A stretch of 64,000 nucleotides of DNA from Actinoplanes nipponensis (GCF_016862275.1 NZ_BOMQ01000031.1:1-64000); one strand, 5' to 3'. Positions 16,583 to 26,600 are shown, counted from the first letter of the stretch. Numbers and translations are program-made. Notes: generated by a model not told the origin, from the sequence alone.

Positions 16583-17611
16583 ATGGCGCAGAGCGCAGGT
16601 CGCGCGCTACCGGGTACGGCGCGGGCCCGCCCCCCGCTGGCCGGCGGTCCCGCGGGCACCGGGACCGACGACCCGATGTCCGAGGAGCTGCACGGCGCGC
16701 TCCGGGCCATCGCCCTGGCCCTGGCCGACACCGACCCCTCGTCCGAGCGGGTGACCCTGGAATGGGCGCGCGACCGCACCTGCATCGCGCTCGACGCCGT
16801 CCTCGGCGACGAGGCCTTCTGGACCCGGCTCGGCGACCAGCAGGATCCCGGCGAGGCGTTCCGGGGCCTGCCGCACGGCGTCCACGATCTCGTCGACGGC
16901 GTCACGCAGATGCTCGTGGTCATCGGCATGGCCCCGGGCCCCATGGCGACGCGCATCGTCCGTCACGTGCACGCGGCGGCCGGTTCCGTCGTCTCGTGGG
17001 CCCCCGCCGCGGTCGTGACCGGCGGACTGCGCGCCGAGTTGTGGCGCCTGCGGGAGGAACTGCGGGAGGCTCGCCTGCCGACGGTGGCCGGTGGGGCGGG
17101 TCCCGGCCGCGATCCCTGGACGAGCCGGTTGCGACGGGATCTCGCCGCCGCGGTCATGCCGCTGATGTCGTTGTCGTTCCAGGGGCAGAGGGTGGTGGCG
17201 TCGGTCCTGCTCAATCTCGTCGCCTCCGCGATCTGGGCGGGCGGCGCCCTGGGCGTCGGCTGGGTCCTCGACGGCGACGCCGCCCCGGCACCCCCGGCCC
17301 AGGCCGCCCCGGCCCAGGCAACCCCGGCCCAGGCAACCCCGGCCCAGGCAAGCCCAGCCCAGGCAGGCCCAGCCCAGGCAGGCCCGCAGGACGCCCAAGC
17401 CCAGCAGCCACCCTCCCCCGCCGGTCCCACCCCGGCAGCGCAGGACGGAGCGGCGGCGGTCGACGAGGCGTCGGCCGCTCCGATGACCGTCGAGGAGGCC
17501 CTCGTCACGCTGAAGTCCCTGCGCGACCGGGAGCTGATCCCCCAGGAGGACTACGACCAGGCGGTGCACCAGGTCGTCCAGGGCTTCGCTCAGCAGGTGC
17601 GGGCCGGTTAG
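16583..17611 (+). CDS. Membrane protein with PAQA-repeat linker and SHOCT-like C-terminus
   Basis: A 342-aa protein of unknown function. Residues 30-200 are mainly helical with no family I recognise, including a Trp/Arg/Glu-rich segment LRAELWRLREELREARL that could be a coiled coil. A hydrophobic stretch VVASVLLNLVASAIWAGGALGVGWVL (about 212-237) is a likely membrane segment. It is followed by a low-complexity linker of P-A-Q-A-x repeats, then a C-terminal motif MTVEEALVTLKSLRDRELIPQEDY like the short SHOCT helical domain, often an oligomerisation or regulatory tail. The start is the ATG at 16583; no clear ribosome site is seen, so a short leader is possible. Its 3' end overlaps the convergent decarboxylase by 4 bp. 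Confidence 0.7.
   Translation: MAQSAGRALPGTARARPPLAGGPAGTGTDDPMSEELHGALRAIALALADTDPSSERVTLEWARDRTCIALDAVLGDEAFWTRLGDQQDPGEAFRGLPHGVHDLVDGVTQMLVVIGMAPGPMATRIVRHVHAAAGSVVSWAPAAVVTGGLRAELWRLREELREARLPTVAGGAGPGRDPWTSRLRRDLAAAVMPLMSLSFQGQRVVASVLLNLVASAIWAGGALGVGWVLDGDAAPAPPAQAAPAQATPAQATPAQASPAQAGPAQAGPQDAQAQQPPSPAGPTPAAQDGAAAVDEASAAPMTVEEALVTLKSLRDRELIPQEDYDQAVHQVVQGFAQQVRAG
17282..17396 (+). repeat. 15-bp tandem repeats encoding P-A-Q-A-x
   Basis: In-frame copies of a word like CCGGCCCAGGCAACC repeat about every 15 bp and encode P-A-Q-A with A, T, S or G. Later copies change CCGGCC to CCAGCC. The number of units could change by slippage without breaking the frame, altering linker length between the membrane segment and the C-terminal domain. 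Confidence 0.75.
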
Positions 17612-19047
17612 CCGTGGTGTCCCCGGGTGCGTTCGGCCAGCTCCCGGACCACGTCGACGAACAGGTCGATGTCGGCCTCGGTGGTGCGCCAGTTCACGAT
17701 GGCCGGCCGCAGCGCCACCCGGCCGCCGTAGACGGTGGTGCCGCAGAAGACCCGGCCGTCGGCCAGCAGCGCCTCGCCGACGGCCCGGTTCCACCGGTCG
17801 AGCTCCGCCGCCGGGAGGCCGGGCGCGGTGACCCGGAAGCAGACGATGCACAGCGGCACGTCGGCCAGGCGCTCCAGCTCGGGCGCCTCGTCGACCCGCC
17901 AGGCCAGATGCCCGGCCAGGTCCAGGTGCCGTTCCACCATGGCGCGGTAGCCGTGGCGCCCGTACGCGCTCAGCGTCGCCCAGATCGGCAGCGAGCGCGC
18001 CCGCCGCGACGACTCGGGCCCGTACAGGCCGTAGCCGCCGCCCGGGTCCTGCGGTCCGGGCAGGTAGGCGGCGCCGGGCATGCCGAACGCGGTGCCGAGC
18101 CGCCCGGGCTCGCGGATCAGGGCGAAGCCGCTCTCGTAGGGCACGTTGAGCCACTTGTGCGCGTCCGCGGCGACGGAGTGCGCCCGGTCGATCCCGCGCA
18201 CGAGGTGCTCGGTGCGCGGGGACAGCGCGGCGAACAGCCCGAACGCGCCGTCGACGTGCAGCCAGGCGCCGTACCGGGCGGCCAGCTCGGCCAGCGACTC
18301 CACCGGGTCGAAGTCGCCGGCGTTGACCTCCCCCGCGTTGGCGATGATCACCGCGGGCGCGCCGCCGAGCGCGGCCAGCCGCCGTTCCATCCCCTCCAGG
18401 TCGACCCGGCCGACCGCGTCGCGGGCGCAGACCTCGACTGCGTCGCGCCCGTGGCCCAGCATCTGCAGCGCCTTGCGGGCGGAGGCGTGCACGTAGCCGC
18501 CGGAGAACACCGGCATCCGGGGCAGCCCGGCGAGCCCGTCGCGGACGGTGTCGGCCCCGCGGTGCTCGCCCCACCACTGGGTGGCGCAGCCCAGCGCGGT
18601 GAAGTTGGCGAAGGTGGCGCTGCCGACCAGGGCCCCGCCCCAGCCCGGGGGCAGCCCGACCAGGTCCCGCAGCCAGTCCAGCACGACCGTCTCGGCCTCG
18701 TGCGCGAAGGCCGACGACACCCGGGCGAAAGCGTTCTGGTCGAGCAGCCCGGCCGTCCAGTCGGCGGCCAGCGCCGCCGGCGTGCTGCCGCCGGTGACGA
18801 AGTGGAAGAAGCGCGGCCCGGACGAGGCCGTGGCGGTCGCCGTGCCGATCTCGAGCAGCCGGTCGACGGCCGCCGCGGTGCCGGCGCCGTGCTCCGGCAG
18901 CGGACCGCCCAGGCCGGCGAGCAGGCCGCCGGCGGCCGGGTCGTGCACGGCCCGCTCGGCCAGGGAGTCGAGGTAGGGGCCGGCGGCGGCGGTGACCCGG
19001 GCGAGCGCCGCGGCCGCCGCGTCCCGGTCCAGCAGTGGATCAGCCAT
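17608..19047 (-). CDS. PLP-dependent decarboxylase (aromatic amino acid/glutamate group II type)
   Basis: A 479-aa group II PLP decarboxylase. SVAADAHKWLNVPYESG carries the PLP-binding lysine; FVTGGSTPAAL and GSATFANFTAL are the cofactor phosphate regions; VIIANAGEVNAGDFDP and WLHVDGAFG contain the Asp that pairs with the pyridine nitrogen. Its length matches aromatic-L-amino-acid decarboxylase-like proteins, which release CO2 from Trp, Tyr, DOPA or related amino acids. The substrate cannot be fixed by eye, and several actinomycete members act on other amino acids or as aldehyde synthases. I use the ATG at 19047; about 68 further in-frame codons upstream look non-coding. It diverges from the diguanylate cyclase gene over 184 bp. 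Confidence 0.88.
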   Translation of the reverse strand: MADPLLDRDAAAAALARVTAAAGPYLDSLAERAVHDPAAGGLLAGLGGPLPEHGAGTAAAVDRLLEIGTATATASSGPRFFHFVTGGSTPAALAADWTAGLLDQNAFARVSSAFAHEAETVVLDWLRDLVGLPPGWGGALVGSATFANFTALGCATQWWGEHRGADTVRDGLAGLPRMPVFSGGYVHASARKALQMLGHGRDAVEVCARDAVGRVDLEGMERRLAALGGAPAVIIANAGEVNAGDFDPVESLAELAARYGAWLHVDGAFGLFAALSPRTEHLVRGIDRAHSVAADAHKWLNVPYESGFALIREPGRLGTAFGMPGAAYLPGPQDPGGGYGLYGPESSRRARSLPIWATLSAYGRHGYRAMVERHLDLAGHLAWRVDEAPELERLADVPLCIVCFRVTAPGLPAAELDRWNRAVGEALLADGRVFCGTTVYGGRVALRPAIVNWRTTEADIDLFVDVVRELAERTRGHHG

Positions 19048-19231
19048 CCCTGCAGCCTGGCGCATGCCGCGGGCGGGCGTTGTCCGCCAGCCGACTGACC
19101 GGCGCCCGGACCGGGCTTTCCGGTCCGGGCGACCGGTGCGGGTATCGCCGGGCCGTGAAAACATGATCTGCTCAGGTCCGGGGGCGCCGAACCGAAGAGG
19201 CTGGGGAACACGCCGAGGAGGAGACTTGCCG

Positions 19232-20695
19232 ATGCGCTGGCCACGAGCCACAGCACCGGCATGGCCCGTGCACTCCGGGACGGCCGCCGTGGTGGTCTGC
19301 GCCGGCGTCGCGTACGTGCTGGCCGGCCCGGCCGGACGCCCGCTGGTCTACACCCTCGTCTCGATCCTGCCCATCGTCACGTTCCTGGCGGCGCTGGCGA
19401 GCGGGCACCTGCCGGACCGCCGGCCCTGGCTGCTCGCCGTCGGCGGCCTGGTGCTGCTGGTCGCCGGCCAGCTGATCTGGCCCGGCTGGATGAACGCGGC
19501 GCACCTGGGCCGCGCGCAGGGCTCGTCCCTCGATCTCGTGCAGTCCACCGCGCACACGTTCTTCCTGCTGGGCCTGGCCCTGGCCGTGCGCCGGCGGGCC
19601 AGCGCGGACCCCGGCGGCATCATCGACGCGGCCCTGTTCGGGCTCTGCGCCGCCGGCCCGATCTGGGAATGGGTGATCCAGCCGCACCTGCCGGCGGACG
19701 CCCCGCCCGCGGGCCAGACCCTGCTGCTGGCCGACCTGCTGGTGCTGGCCGCCGTCATCGGCTGCGTGATCCGGCTCGGCATGATGGGCCGGCCGGGCCG
19801 CGGCACGCTCGGCTATCTGCTGCTCACCGGGGTCCTCACGCTGGCCGCCACGGCCACCGGCACGCTCACCGCGGGCGCCGGCACGGTCGTGAGCACCGCG
19901 GTGATGATGACGGCGTACGTGACGCTCGCGGCCGCGCCGCTGCTGCCGGACGCGCCCGCGATCACCGTGCCCCTGGGCGCCGGCCCCGCCGCCGGTCACC
20001 AGCGGCTCGGCTGGCTCGCGGCCGCGCTGAGCGCCAACCCGCTGATCGCGGCCGTGCAGGTGCTGCGCGGCACCGAGTCGGCGAGCCTGCTGCTGCCGGT
20101 CGGGACGCTGCTGGTCGTGCCGCTGGTGCTGCTGCGCATCCGGCACCTGTCGGGCCAGCGCGACCGCGCCGAGCAGACGCTGGCCTACCACGCCACCCAC
20201 GACGAGCTGACCGGGCTGTACAACCGCCGGCACATCGCCGCCGAGATCGACCGCGCGCTCGCCGACGTGGACCGGGGCGCCCTGGACGAGGTGACGATCC
20301 TGCTCTGCGACCTCGACGGCTTCAAGCCGGTCAACGACCGGTACGGGCACCCGGCCGGCGACGCGGTGCTGCGGGAGGTGGCGGCCCGGCTGACCCGCGT
20401 CGTCCGCCGCGAGGACCTGGTCGGGCGGCTCGGCGGCGACGAGTTCCTCATCCTCTGCCGGGGCGGCCTGGGCCCGGAGGCGGCTGTGCTCACCGAGCGG
20501 ATCACCGAGGCCGTCCGCGCGCCGTTCACCCTGCCGGCCGGGGTGGTGTCGGTGGGCGTGACCACCGGCACGGCGCAGGCCCGGCCCGGCCGCACCGCCG
20601 ACCGCAACGTCCTGATCGGGCTGGCCGACGCGGCGATGTACGCCGGCAAGGCGGCCCGCGGCCGGGACACCCGGCGGCCCGCCACCGCGCCCTGA
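19232..20695 (+). CDS. Membrane-bound diguanylate cyclase (GGDEF)
   Basis: A 487-aa protein with eight or nine hydrophobic segments in residues 15-305 (an integral-membrane sensor region without a named domain that I can assign) and a C-terminal GGDEF domain. It would make cyclic di-GMP from two GTP. The active motif G-G-D-E-F is intact at 401-405, and R-R-E-D at 392-395 sits five residues before it, the spacing of the inhibitory I-site that binds product. YHATHDELTGLYNRR (319-333) and LCDLDGFKPVND (358-369) are typical flanking motifs. No EAL domain follows. The ATG at 19232 has GAGGAGGAG 8 nt upstream. In filamentous actinomycetes c-di-GMP controls development through BldD; the signal sensed here is unknown. 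Confidence 0.92.
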   Translation: MRWPRATAPAWPVHSGTAAVVVCAGVAYVLAGPAGRPLVYTLVSILPIVTFLAALASGHLPDRRPWLLAVGGLVLLVAGQLIWPGWMNAAHLGRAQGSSLDLVQSTAHTFFLLGLALAVRRRASADPGGIIDAALFGLCAAGPIWEWVIQPHLPADAPPAGQTLLLADLLVLAAVIGCVIRLGMMGRPGRGTLGYLLLTGVLTLAATATGTLTAGAGTVVSTAVMMTAYVTLAAAPLLPDAPAITVPLGAGPAAGHQRLGWLAAALSANPLIAAVQVLRGTESASLLLPVGTLLVVPLVLLRIRHLSGQRDRAEQTLAYHATHDELTGLYNRRHIAAEIDRALADVDRGALDEVTILLCDLDGFKPVNDRYGHPAGDAVLREVAARLTRVVRREDLVGRLGGDEFLILCRGGLGPEAAVLTERITEAVRAPFTLPAGVVSVGVTTGTAQARPGRTADRNVLIGLADAAMYAGKAARGRDTRRPATAP

Positions 20696-20704
20696 CCGCG
20701 CGCT

Positions 20705-20720
20705 TGTCACCGCGGTGACA
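20705..20720. promoter_or_regulatory. 16-bp perfect palindrome upstream of an SDR gene
   Basis: TGTCACCGCGGTGACA is fully self-complementary, with a further half site TTGTCACC at 20736-20743. It lies 9 bp after the GGDEF stop and 85 bp before the SDR start. The extra half site favours an operator over a terminator. Confidence 0.45.
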
Positions 20721-20805
20721 GGGCGGCCGCCGACTTTGTCACCCCCGCCGCTCCGGCGCCGCCGGCCGGGCTGGAGACTGGTCGGCGGCGAGGAGAGGCG
20801 GGCGC

Positions 20806-21558
20806 GTGGGCGTGCGGAAGAACATCCTGATCACCGGGGCGAGCGCCGGGCTGGGCGAGCAGATGGCCCGCGACTTCGCCGCCCGCGGACGCAACCTGGC
20901 GCTGTGCGCGCGCCGCCTCGACCGGTTGCAGGCGCTGCGCGACGAGCTGCTCGCCGCCCACCCCGGCATCACCGTCGCGGTGCGGGAGCTCGACGTGACC
21001 GACCATCCCCGGGTGTTCGAGGTGTTCGAGGCGTTCCGGGCCGACCTCGGCCGGCTGGACCGGGTCGTGGTCAACGCCGGCGGCGGCAAGGGCCGGCCGA
21101 TCGGCACGGGCGGGTTCGACACCAATCTGCACAGCGCCCGGACCAACTTCGTGGCCGCGCTGGCGCAGTGCGAGGCGGCGGTGCAGATCTTCCGGGACCA
21201 GCGGCACGGCCACCTGGTGATGATCTCCTCGATGAGCGCGATGCGCGGGCTGCCCCGCGGGATGACGACCTACGCCGCCGCCAAGGCGGGTGTCGCCGCG
21301 CTGGCCGAGGGCGTCCGCGCCGACCTGCTGGGCACCCCGGTCAAGGTCACCACGGTCTTCCCCGGCTACATCGTCTCGGAGGCGAACCCGGCGGCGAGGC
21401 CCAAGCCGCTGATGGTCTCCACCGAGCGGGGCGTCCGGGCCATGGTGCGGGCGATCGAGCGGGAGCGGGCGCAGGCCCAGGTGCCGGCCTGGCCGTGGGC
21501 GCCCCTCGGCTTCATGATGCGCCACGCGCCGCTGCGGGCGGTGGCGCGGTTCAGCTGA
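20806..21558 (+). CDS. Short-chain dehydrogenase/reductase
   Basis: A complete 250-aa classical SDR, an NAD(P)-dependent oxidoreductase. LITGASAGLGEQ is the cofactor-binding glycine motif, VVVNAGGG corresponds to the N-N-A-G motif, MISSMSA carries the catalytic serine, and TYAAAKAG gives the Tyr-x-x-x-Lys pair. CARRLDRL after strand 2 has basic residues typical of NADP preference. A C-terminal hydrophobic part (about 225-245) resembles SDRs acting on lipophilic substrates. The GTG at 20806 has a GAGGAGAGG site. It is apparently monocistronic with a candidate operator palindrome upstream. The substrate is unknown. Confidence 0.88.
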   Translation: MGVRKNILITGASAGLGEQMARDFAARGRNLALCARRLDRLQALRDELLAAHPGITVAVRELDVTDHPRVFEVFEAFRADLGRLDRVVVNAGGGKGRPIGTGGFDTNLHSARTNFVAALAQCEAAVQIFRDQRHGHLVMISSMSAMRGLPRGMTTYAAAKAGVAALAEGVRADLLGTPVKVTTVFPGYIVSEANPAARPKPLMVSTERGVRAMVRAIERERAQAQVPAWPWAPLGFMMRHAPLRAVARFS

Positions 21559-21657
21559 GCCGCGATCGCGGTCCGTTGTCCACCGGCGGTTCATCCCGCG
21601 CACGGTGACCGGTCACGCACGGACCGCAGGCTACCGGGAACCTATCGAGGAGGTTCC

Positions 21658-22818
21658 ATGGATCGGCGAACCATGCTGCGCGCGACCGTCGTGGGGGCGG
21701 GCACCCTGGCGCTGCCCTTCACGGCCTGGTCGGCCGCGTACGGGGCACCGGCGCAGAACGCCACCGGCCCGTACGGTCCGCTCCAGCCGGCCGACGCCCG
21801 CGGCATCCAGCTGCCCGCGGGCTTCACCAGCGCGATCGTGGCCCGGTCGCGGCAGACGGTCGGCGGCACCTCGTACGTCTGGCACGACGCCCCCGACGGC
21901 GGCGCGGTCATCCCCGACGGCGCCGGCTGGATCTACGTGTCCAACTCCGAGGTGGCGGCCGGGTCCGGCGGCGGCGCCTCGCGGATCCTGTTCAACTCCG
22001 CCGGCGCCGTCGTGGGCGCGTCGCGGATCCTGTCCGGCACCAGCCAGAACTGCGCCGGCGGCAAGACCCCCTGGAACACCTGGTTGTCCTGCGAGGAGAT
22101 CAGCCGCGGCCGGGTGTTCGAGACCTACCCGCTGGGCGGCACGGCCGTCGCCCGCCCGGCCCTGGGCCGGTTCAAGCACGAGGCGGCGGCGGCCGATCCG
22201 GTACGCCGGGTCGTCTACCTGACCGAGGACGAGACCGACGGCCGGTTCTACCGGTTCGTCCCGTCGACCTGGGGTGACCTGTCCGCCGGCACGCTGCAGG
22301 TGTTCCGGGCGGGCACCGCCACCTCGGGCGCCTTCACCTGGGCGACCGTGCCCGACCCGGACGGCTCCCCCACCGCCACGCGGTACCAGGTCTCCGGGTC
22401 GAAGGCGTTCAACGGCGGCGAGGGCTGCCACTACGCCGACGACACCGTCTGGTTCACCACCAAGGGCGACAACCGGGTCTGGCAGGTGAACCTGGCCGCC
22501 GGCAGCTACGAGCTGGCGTACGACGACAACCTGGTCAGCCCGGGCGCCGCGCCGCTGTCCGGGGTCGACAACATCACCGGCAGCACCGCGGGCGACCTCT
22601 ACGTGGCCGAGGACGGCGGCTCCATGGACATCTGCGTGATCACCCCGGACGACACGGTGTCGACGTTCCTGCGGGTCACCGGCCAGGGCGGCTCCGAGAT
22701 CACCGGGCCCGCCTTCACCCCGGCCGGCGATCGGCTGTACTTCTCCTCGCAGCGCGGCACGACCGGCGCCGCGTCCGGGGGCATCACCTACTGCGTCACC
22801 GGCCCCTTCCGCCGTTAG
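21658..22818 (+). CDS. Secreted PhoX-like (DUF839) phosphatase, Tat exported
   Basis: A 386-aa protein starting M-D-R-R-T-M-L-R, a twin-arginine signal ending about residue 29, followed by a beta-propeller of the PhoX/DUF839 family. Family signatures seen are PWNTWLSCEE, GRFKHEAAA, YLTEDETDGRFYRFVP and GCHYADDTVWFTTKGDNRVW; Glu residues in the first two are metal ligands (Ca and Fe) in known PhoX enzymes. It probably hydrolyses phosphomonoesters outside the cell, although many family members are uncharacterised. Tat export fits a metal cofactor loaded in the cytoplasm. The ATG at 21658 has a GAGGAGG site. It overlaps the convergent alpha/beta hydrolase by 4 bp at its 3' end. No pho-box was identified upstream. 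Confidence 0.87.
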   Translation: MDRRTMLRATVVGAGTLALPFTAWSAAYGAPAQNATGPYGPLQPADARGIQLPAGFTSAIVARSRQTVGGTSYVWHDAPDGGAVIPDGAGWIYVSNSEVAAGSGGGASRILFNSAGAVVGASRILSGTSQNCAGGKTPWNTWLSCEEISRGRVFETYPLGGTAVARPALGRFKHEAAAADPVRRVVYLTEDETDGRFYRFVPSTWGDLSAGTLQVFRAGTATSGAFTWATVPDPDGSPTATRYQVSGSKAFNGGEGCHYADDTVWFTTKGDNRVWQVNLAAGSYELAYDDNLVSPGAAPLSGVDNITGSTAGDLYVAEDGGSMDICVITPDDTVSTFLRVTGQGGSEITGPAFTPAGDRLYFSSQRGTTGAASGGITYCVTGPFRR

Positions 22819-23579
22819 CGCGGGTCCGGCTGGTCGAGGAACTCGTCGACCATGGGCGCCAGCCACGCGGCCCGCTGCGGCACGGCCGTGTGGGTGGTGC
22901 CCGGCAGGATCGCCAGCCGGGCGGCCGGCAGCCCGGTCAGGTCGCCGGCCACCCCGCCGCCCAGCAGCCGGAACATCTCCACCGCGTGCTCCGGGCGGAC
23001 GATGTCGGCGTCGCCCAGCACCAGCAGCGTGGGCGCGGCCAGTGTCCGGATCTGCGCGGCGGTCCACACCGGCAGGTTCGCGTCCAGCTCCTTGACCTTG
23101 GCGACCAGCGCGGGGAACCCCGCCGGGTCGGGCGCCGTGCGCAGGTACTCCTCGTGGAACTCCGAGCCGTGCAGGTGCTCGGGCCGCAGGTCCTGGATCC
23201 CGTCGAGCAGTCCCGGGTGCAGCCCGCCGGGGTGGAAGCTCACCGAGGCCAGCACCAGCCGGCCGACCCGGCCGGGATGGTCGGTGCCCAGGCGCAGCGC
23301 GACCGCCGCGCCCATGCTCCAGCCGAGCACGTCGGCGGTGGCGACGCCGAGCCGGTCGAGCAGCTCGAGCACGTCCGCCGCGCAGTGCTCCACCGTCAGC
23401 GGGCGGTCGATGTCCGGGGTGTGGCCGTGGGCCTGCAGCTCGACGGCGATGACCCGGCGGGTGCGGGCCAGCAGCGGCAGGAGCGCGCCGAACGAGGTGC
23501 CGATGCCGGACAGCGCGCCGTGGATGAGCAGCACCGGGCGTCCGCCCGCGGTGCCGTGGTCCTCGTGGTAGATCTCCAT
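22815..23579 (-). CDS. Alpha/beta-fold hydrolase
   Basis: A 254-aa cytosolic alpha/beta hydrolase. LLIHGALSG is the oxyanion region and LGWSMGAAVAL contains the nucleophile elbow G-W-S-M-G; the acid lies in LGDADIVRP and the base in PGTTHTAVP. Such enzymes cleave esters, lactones, C-C bonds or epoxides; the substrate is not evident. It starts at the ATG at 23579 and diverges from the AfsR-like regulator across only 48 bp, which contain SARP-type heptad repeats, so it is a strong candidate target of that regulator. The 3' end overlaps the PhoX-like gene by 4 bp. Confidence 0.88.
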   Translation of the reverse strand: MEIYHEDHGTAGGRPVLLIHGALSGIGTSFGALLPLLARTRRVIAVELQAHGHTPDIDRPLTVEHCAADVLELLDRLGVATADVLGWSMGAAVALRLGTDHPGRVGRLVLASVSFHPGGLHPGLLDGIQDLRPEHLHGSEFHEEYLRTAPDPAGFPALVAKVKELDANLPVWTAAQIRTLAAPTLLVLGDADIVRPEHAVEMFRLLGGGVAGDLTGLPAARLAILPGTTHTAVPQRAAWLAPMVDEFLDQPDPR

Positions 23580-23601
23580 GCCCCCACGCTGCACCGGCGC
23601 C

Positions 23602-23619
23602 CTTACGGTTCGCTTAGGG
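23602..23619. promoter_or_regulatory. SARP-type direct heptad repeat between hydrolase and AfsR-like gene
   Basis: CTTACGG (23602-23608) and CTTAGGG (23613-23619) are direct repeats separated by 4 bp, an 11-bp period, the known layout for SARP/AfsR binding where each heptad is one helical turn apart. A weak third copy, GCACCGG, begins 11 bp earlier at 23591. The site ends 9 bp before the regulator ATG. The same CTTACGG-based array occurs at 27284. Confidence 0.6.
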
Positions 23620-23627
23620 TGTGCGCC

Positions 23628-26600
23628 ATGCAGTTCGGCATCCTCGGGCCGCTCCTGGTCACCACCGACGCCGGCGAGCCGGTCGTCGTGCCCGGCGCCA
23701 AGTCCCGGGTGCTGCTGGCCGACCTGCTGGCGCACCGCGGCCGGGTGGTGTCGGCGGACCGGCTGATCGACGACCTGTGGGGCGACGCCGCCCCGGCGAA
23801 CCCGCTCGCCGCCCTGCAGGTACGGGTCTCCCAGCTGCGCAAGGCGCTCGACGACGCCGAGCCGGGCGCCCGTGACCTGGTCGAGTCCCGCGCCCCCGGC
23901 TACCTGCTGCGCGCCCCGGCGGTGGACGCCGACCGCTTCGCCGAGCTGGCCGGCGCCGCCGACGCCGAACGGCTGGCCGAGGCGCTGGCCCTGTGGCGCG
24001 GCGACGCGTACGCCGACATGGCCGACGAGGACTTCGCCCGGGCCGAGGCCACCCGGCTGGCCGAGCAGCGCCTCGCGGTGCGCGAACGGCTGGCCGCGGC
24101 CCGGCTGGCCCGCGGCGAACAGGACCTGGTCGCCGCCGAGCTGGGCGAGCTGGTCGCCCGGCATCCGCTGCGCGAGAGCCTGCGGGCGCTGCACCTGCGT
24201 GCCCTGTACGCGGCCGGCCGCCCCACCGAGGCCCTGGACAGCTACGCCGAGCTGCGCGGACGGCTCGCCGACGAGCTGGGCCTGGACCCCGGCCCGGAGC
24301 TGGCCGCCCTGCACCGGCGCATCCTCGAGCAGGACGCCGCGCTCAGCCCGCCGCCGAAGGCCGCCCTGATCCGCAACAGCCTGCCGGCCCGGCTGGACGA
24401 GCTGGTCGGGCGGGCCGGGGCGCTGGCCGAGCTGCGCCGGCTCCTCCCGGCGCAGCGGCTGGTCACGCTGGTCGGTCCGGGCGGCGTCGGCAAGACCCGG
24501 CTGGCCACCGAGGTCGCCCGGGAGCAGTCGTACCCGGACGGCGCGCACCTGGTGGAGCTGGCCGCGCTGCCGGCCGGCGATCCGGGCGTGGCCGAACGGG
24601 TGCTGGCCACGCTGGGCGTGCACGAGACGGCGGGCAGCAGCGCCGCCCCGGACGACCGGTTGGTGGCGGCGGTCCGCGAGCGCCGGCTGCTGCTCGTGCT
24701 GGACAACTGCGAGCACGTGATCGAGCCGGCCGCCGCGCTGGTCGCCCGGCTGCTGCGGGAGGCGCCCGGGGTCACCGTGCTGGCCACCAGCCGGGAACCG
24801 CTGGGGCTGAGCGGGGAGCTGGTGTGGGACGTGCCGCTGCTGGCCGTGCCGGAGGACGGGCGGGATCTGGACGCGGTGCGCCGGTCCGCCGCGGCCCGGC
24901 TGTTCACCGCGCGGGCCGCCGCGCAGCAGCGCGGTTTCCGGCTCGACGAGCACACCGCGCCCGCGGTCGCGCGGCTCTGCCGCCGGCTCGACGGGCTGCC
25001 GCTGGCCCTGGAGCTGGCCGCCACCCGGGTGCGCTCGCTGGGCGTGCAGGCGGTGGTGGACCGGCTGGACGACCGGTTCGCGCTGCTCACCACCGCGCAG
25101 CGCGACCTGCCCGCACGCCAGCGCACGCTGGGCGCGGTGATCGGCTGGAGCTGGGACCTGCTGGAGGCCGCGGACCAGCGGGCGCTCAGCCGGCTGGCGG
25201 TGTTCCGCGACGGCTGCCCGCCGGCCGCGGCCGAGCAGGTCTGCGGCGCGGACCTGGACACGCTGGCCCGGCTGGTGGACCGGTCGCTGGTCGTGCTCGA
25301 CGACAGCGGCGCCGAGCCGCGCTACCGGCTGCTCGAGTCGATCGCCGAGTTCGGCCTGGCCCGGCTGGCCGATCCCGGCCCGGTACGGGCCCGGCACGCC
25401 GAGTGGTACACCGCGCTGGCCGAGCGGGCCGACCCGCACCTGCGCGGCCCCGGCCAACGGGAGTGGCTGGAGCGGCTGGACGCCGAGGCGGCCAACCTGC
25501 GGGCGGCCCTGGAGCACGGCGGCGGCCTGCGCCTGGCCGTCGCGCTGACCTGGTACTGGTTCCTGCGCGGCCGGTTCAGCCAGGCGCGGCGGGCGCTGGC
25601 CGGCCCGGGCGACCCGGCCCAGCGGGCCCGCGCGGCGCCCTGGCTGACCGGGTTCGCGCTGCTGCTGGGCGCCCCGGTGGCGCCCGGCGACATCCGGGCG
25701 GCGCTGGCCGGGCACCCCGACGCGCGGGCGGCGTGGTTCGTCGCGCACGCGGTGCTGGACCGCAGCGACGTGACGCTGGCGGCGCAGCTGCTGCCCGACC
25801 CGGGCGCGGACCGCTGGACCGAGGCCGCGGTGCTGAGCACCCGGGCCAAGCTGGCCCACGCCCGCGGCGACCTGGCCGGGCTGGAGCAGGCCGGCGCCCG
25901 CAGCGACGCGCTGTTCGCCGAGCTCGGGGACCGCTGGGGCCGCTCGCAGGCCCACGACTGGCTGGGCGGCCTGGCCGAGATGCGCGGCGACCACGAGGGC
26001 GCGGCGCGGCTGCACCGGCGGGCCCTGGGCTGGGCCGAGGAGCTGGCGCTGTGGCCCGAGGTCGGCGGCAAGCTGTCCTGGCTGGCCTGGCTGGCGGTGC
26101 AGACCCGCGACTGGGCGGCGGCCCGGGAGCTGGCCGGGCGCGCGTACCGCCTGGCGGTGGAGCACGACTCGCCCGCCGCGATGGTGTTCGCCGGCCTGGG
26201 CCTGGGCCTGGCCGCCCGCCGCACCGGCGAGCTGGAGCTGGCGGTCAGCCGCCTCACCGCGCTCGCCGAGCAGGGCCGCGGCGAGGCGCAGCCCGCCCTG
26301 TACCTGCCGCTGGTCCTGGTCGAGCTGGGGCTGGCGGCCGAGCAGCGCGGCGACCCGGCGGCCGCGCTGGCGTTGCACCGGGAGGCGTTCGCGGCGGCCA
26401 CGGCGATGGGTTCGCCCCGGGACGCGGTCCACGCGCTGGAGGGGATGGCCTCGGCGGTCGCCGAGCCGGAGGTCGCCGCCCGGCTGCTGGGCGCCGCCGC
26501 GGCGGCCCGGGAGCGGCTGGCCGCGCCGCGGTCCCCGGCGGATCGCGACGAGACCGACCGGGTCACCGCGCGCGCCGTCGCCGCGCTGGGCCGCGACCGC

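Noticed and set aside
22815..26432. 1205-codon minus-strand frame covering the AfsR-like gene and the hydrolase
   Set aside because: Only its last 254 codons (the alpha/beta hydrolase) carry a recognisable protein; the rest is antisense to the AfsR-like gene.
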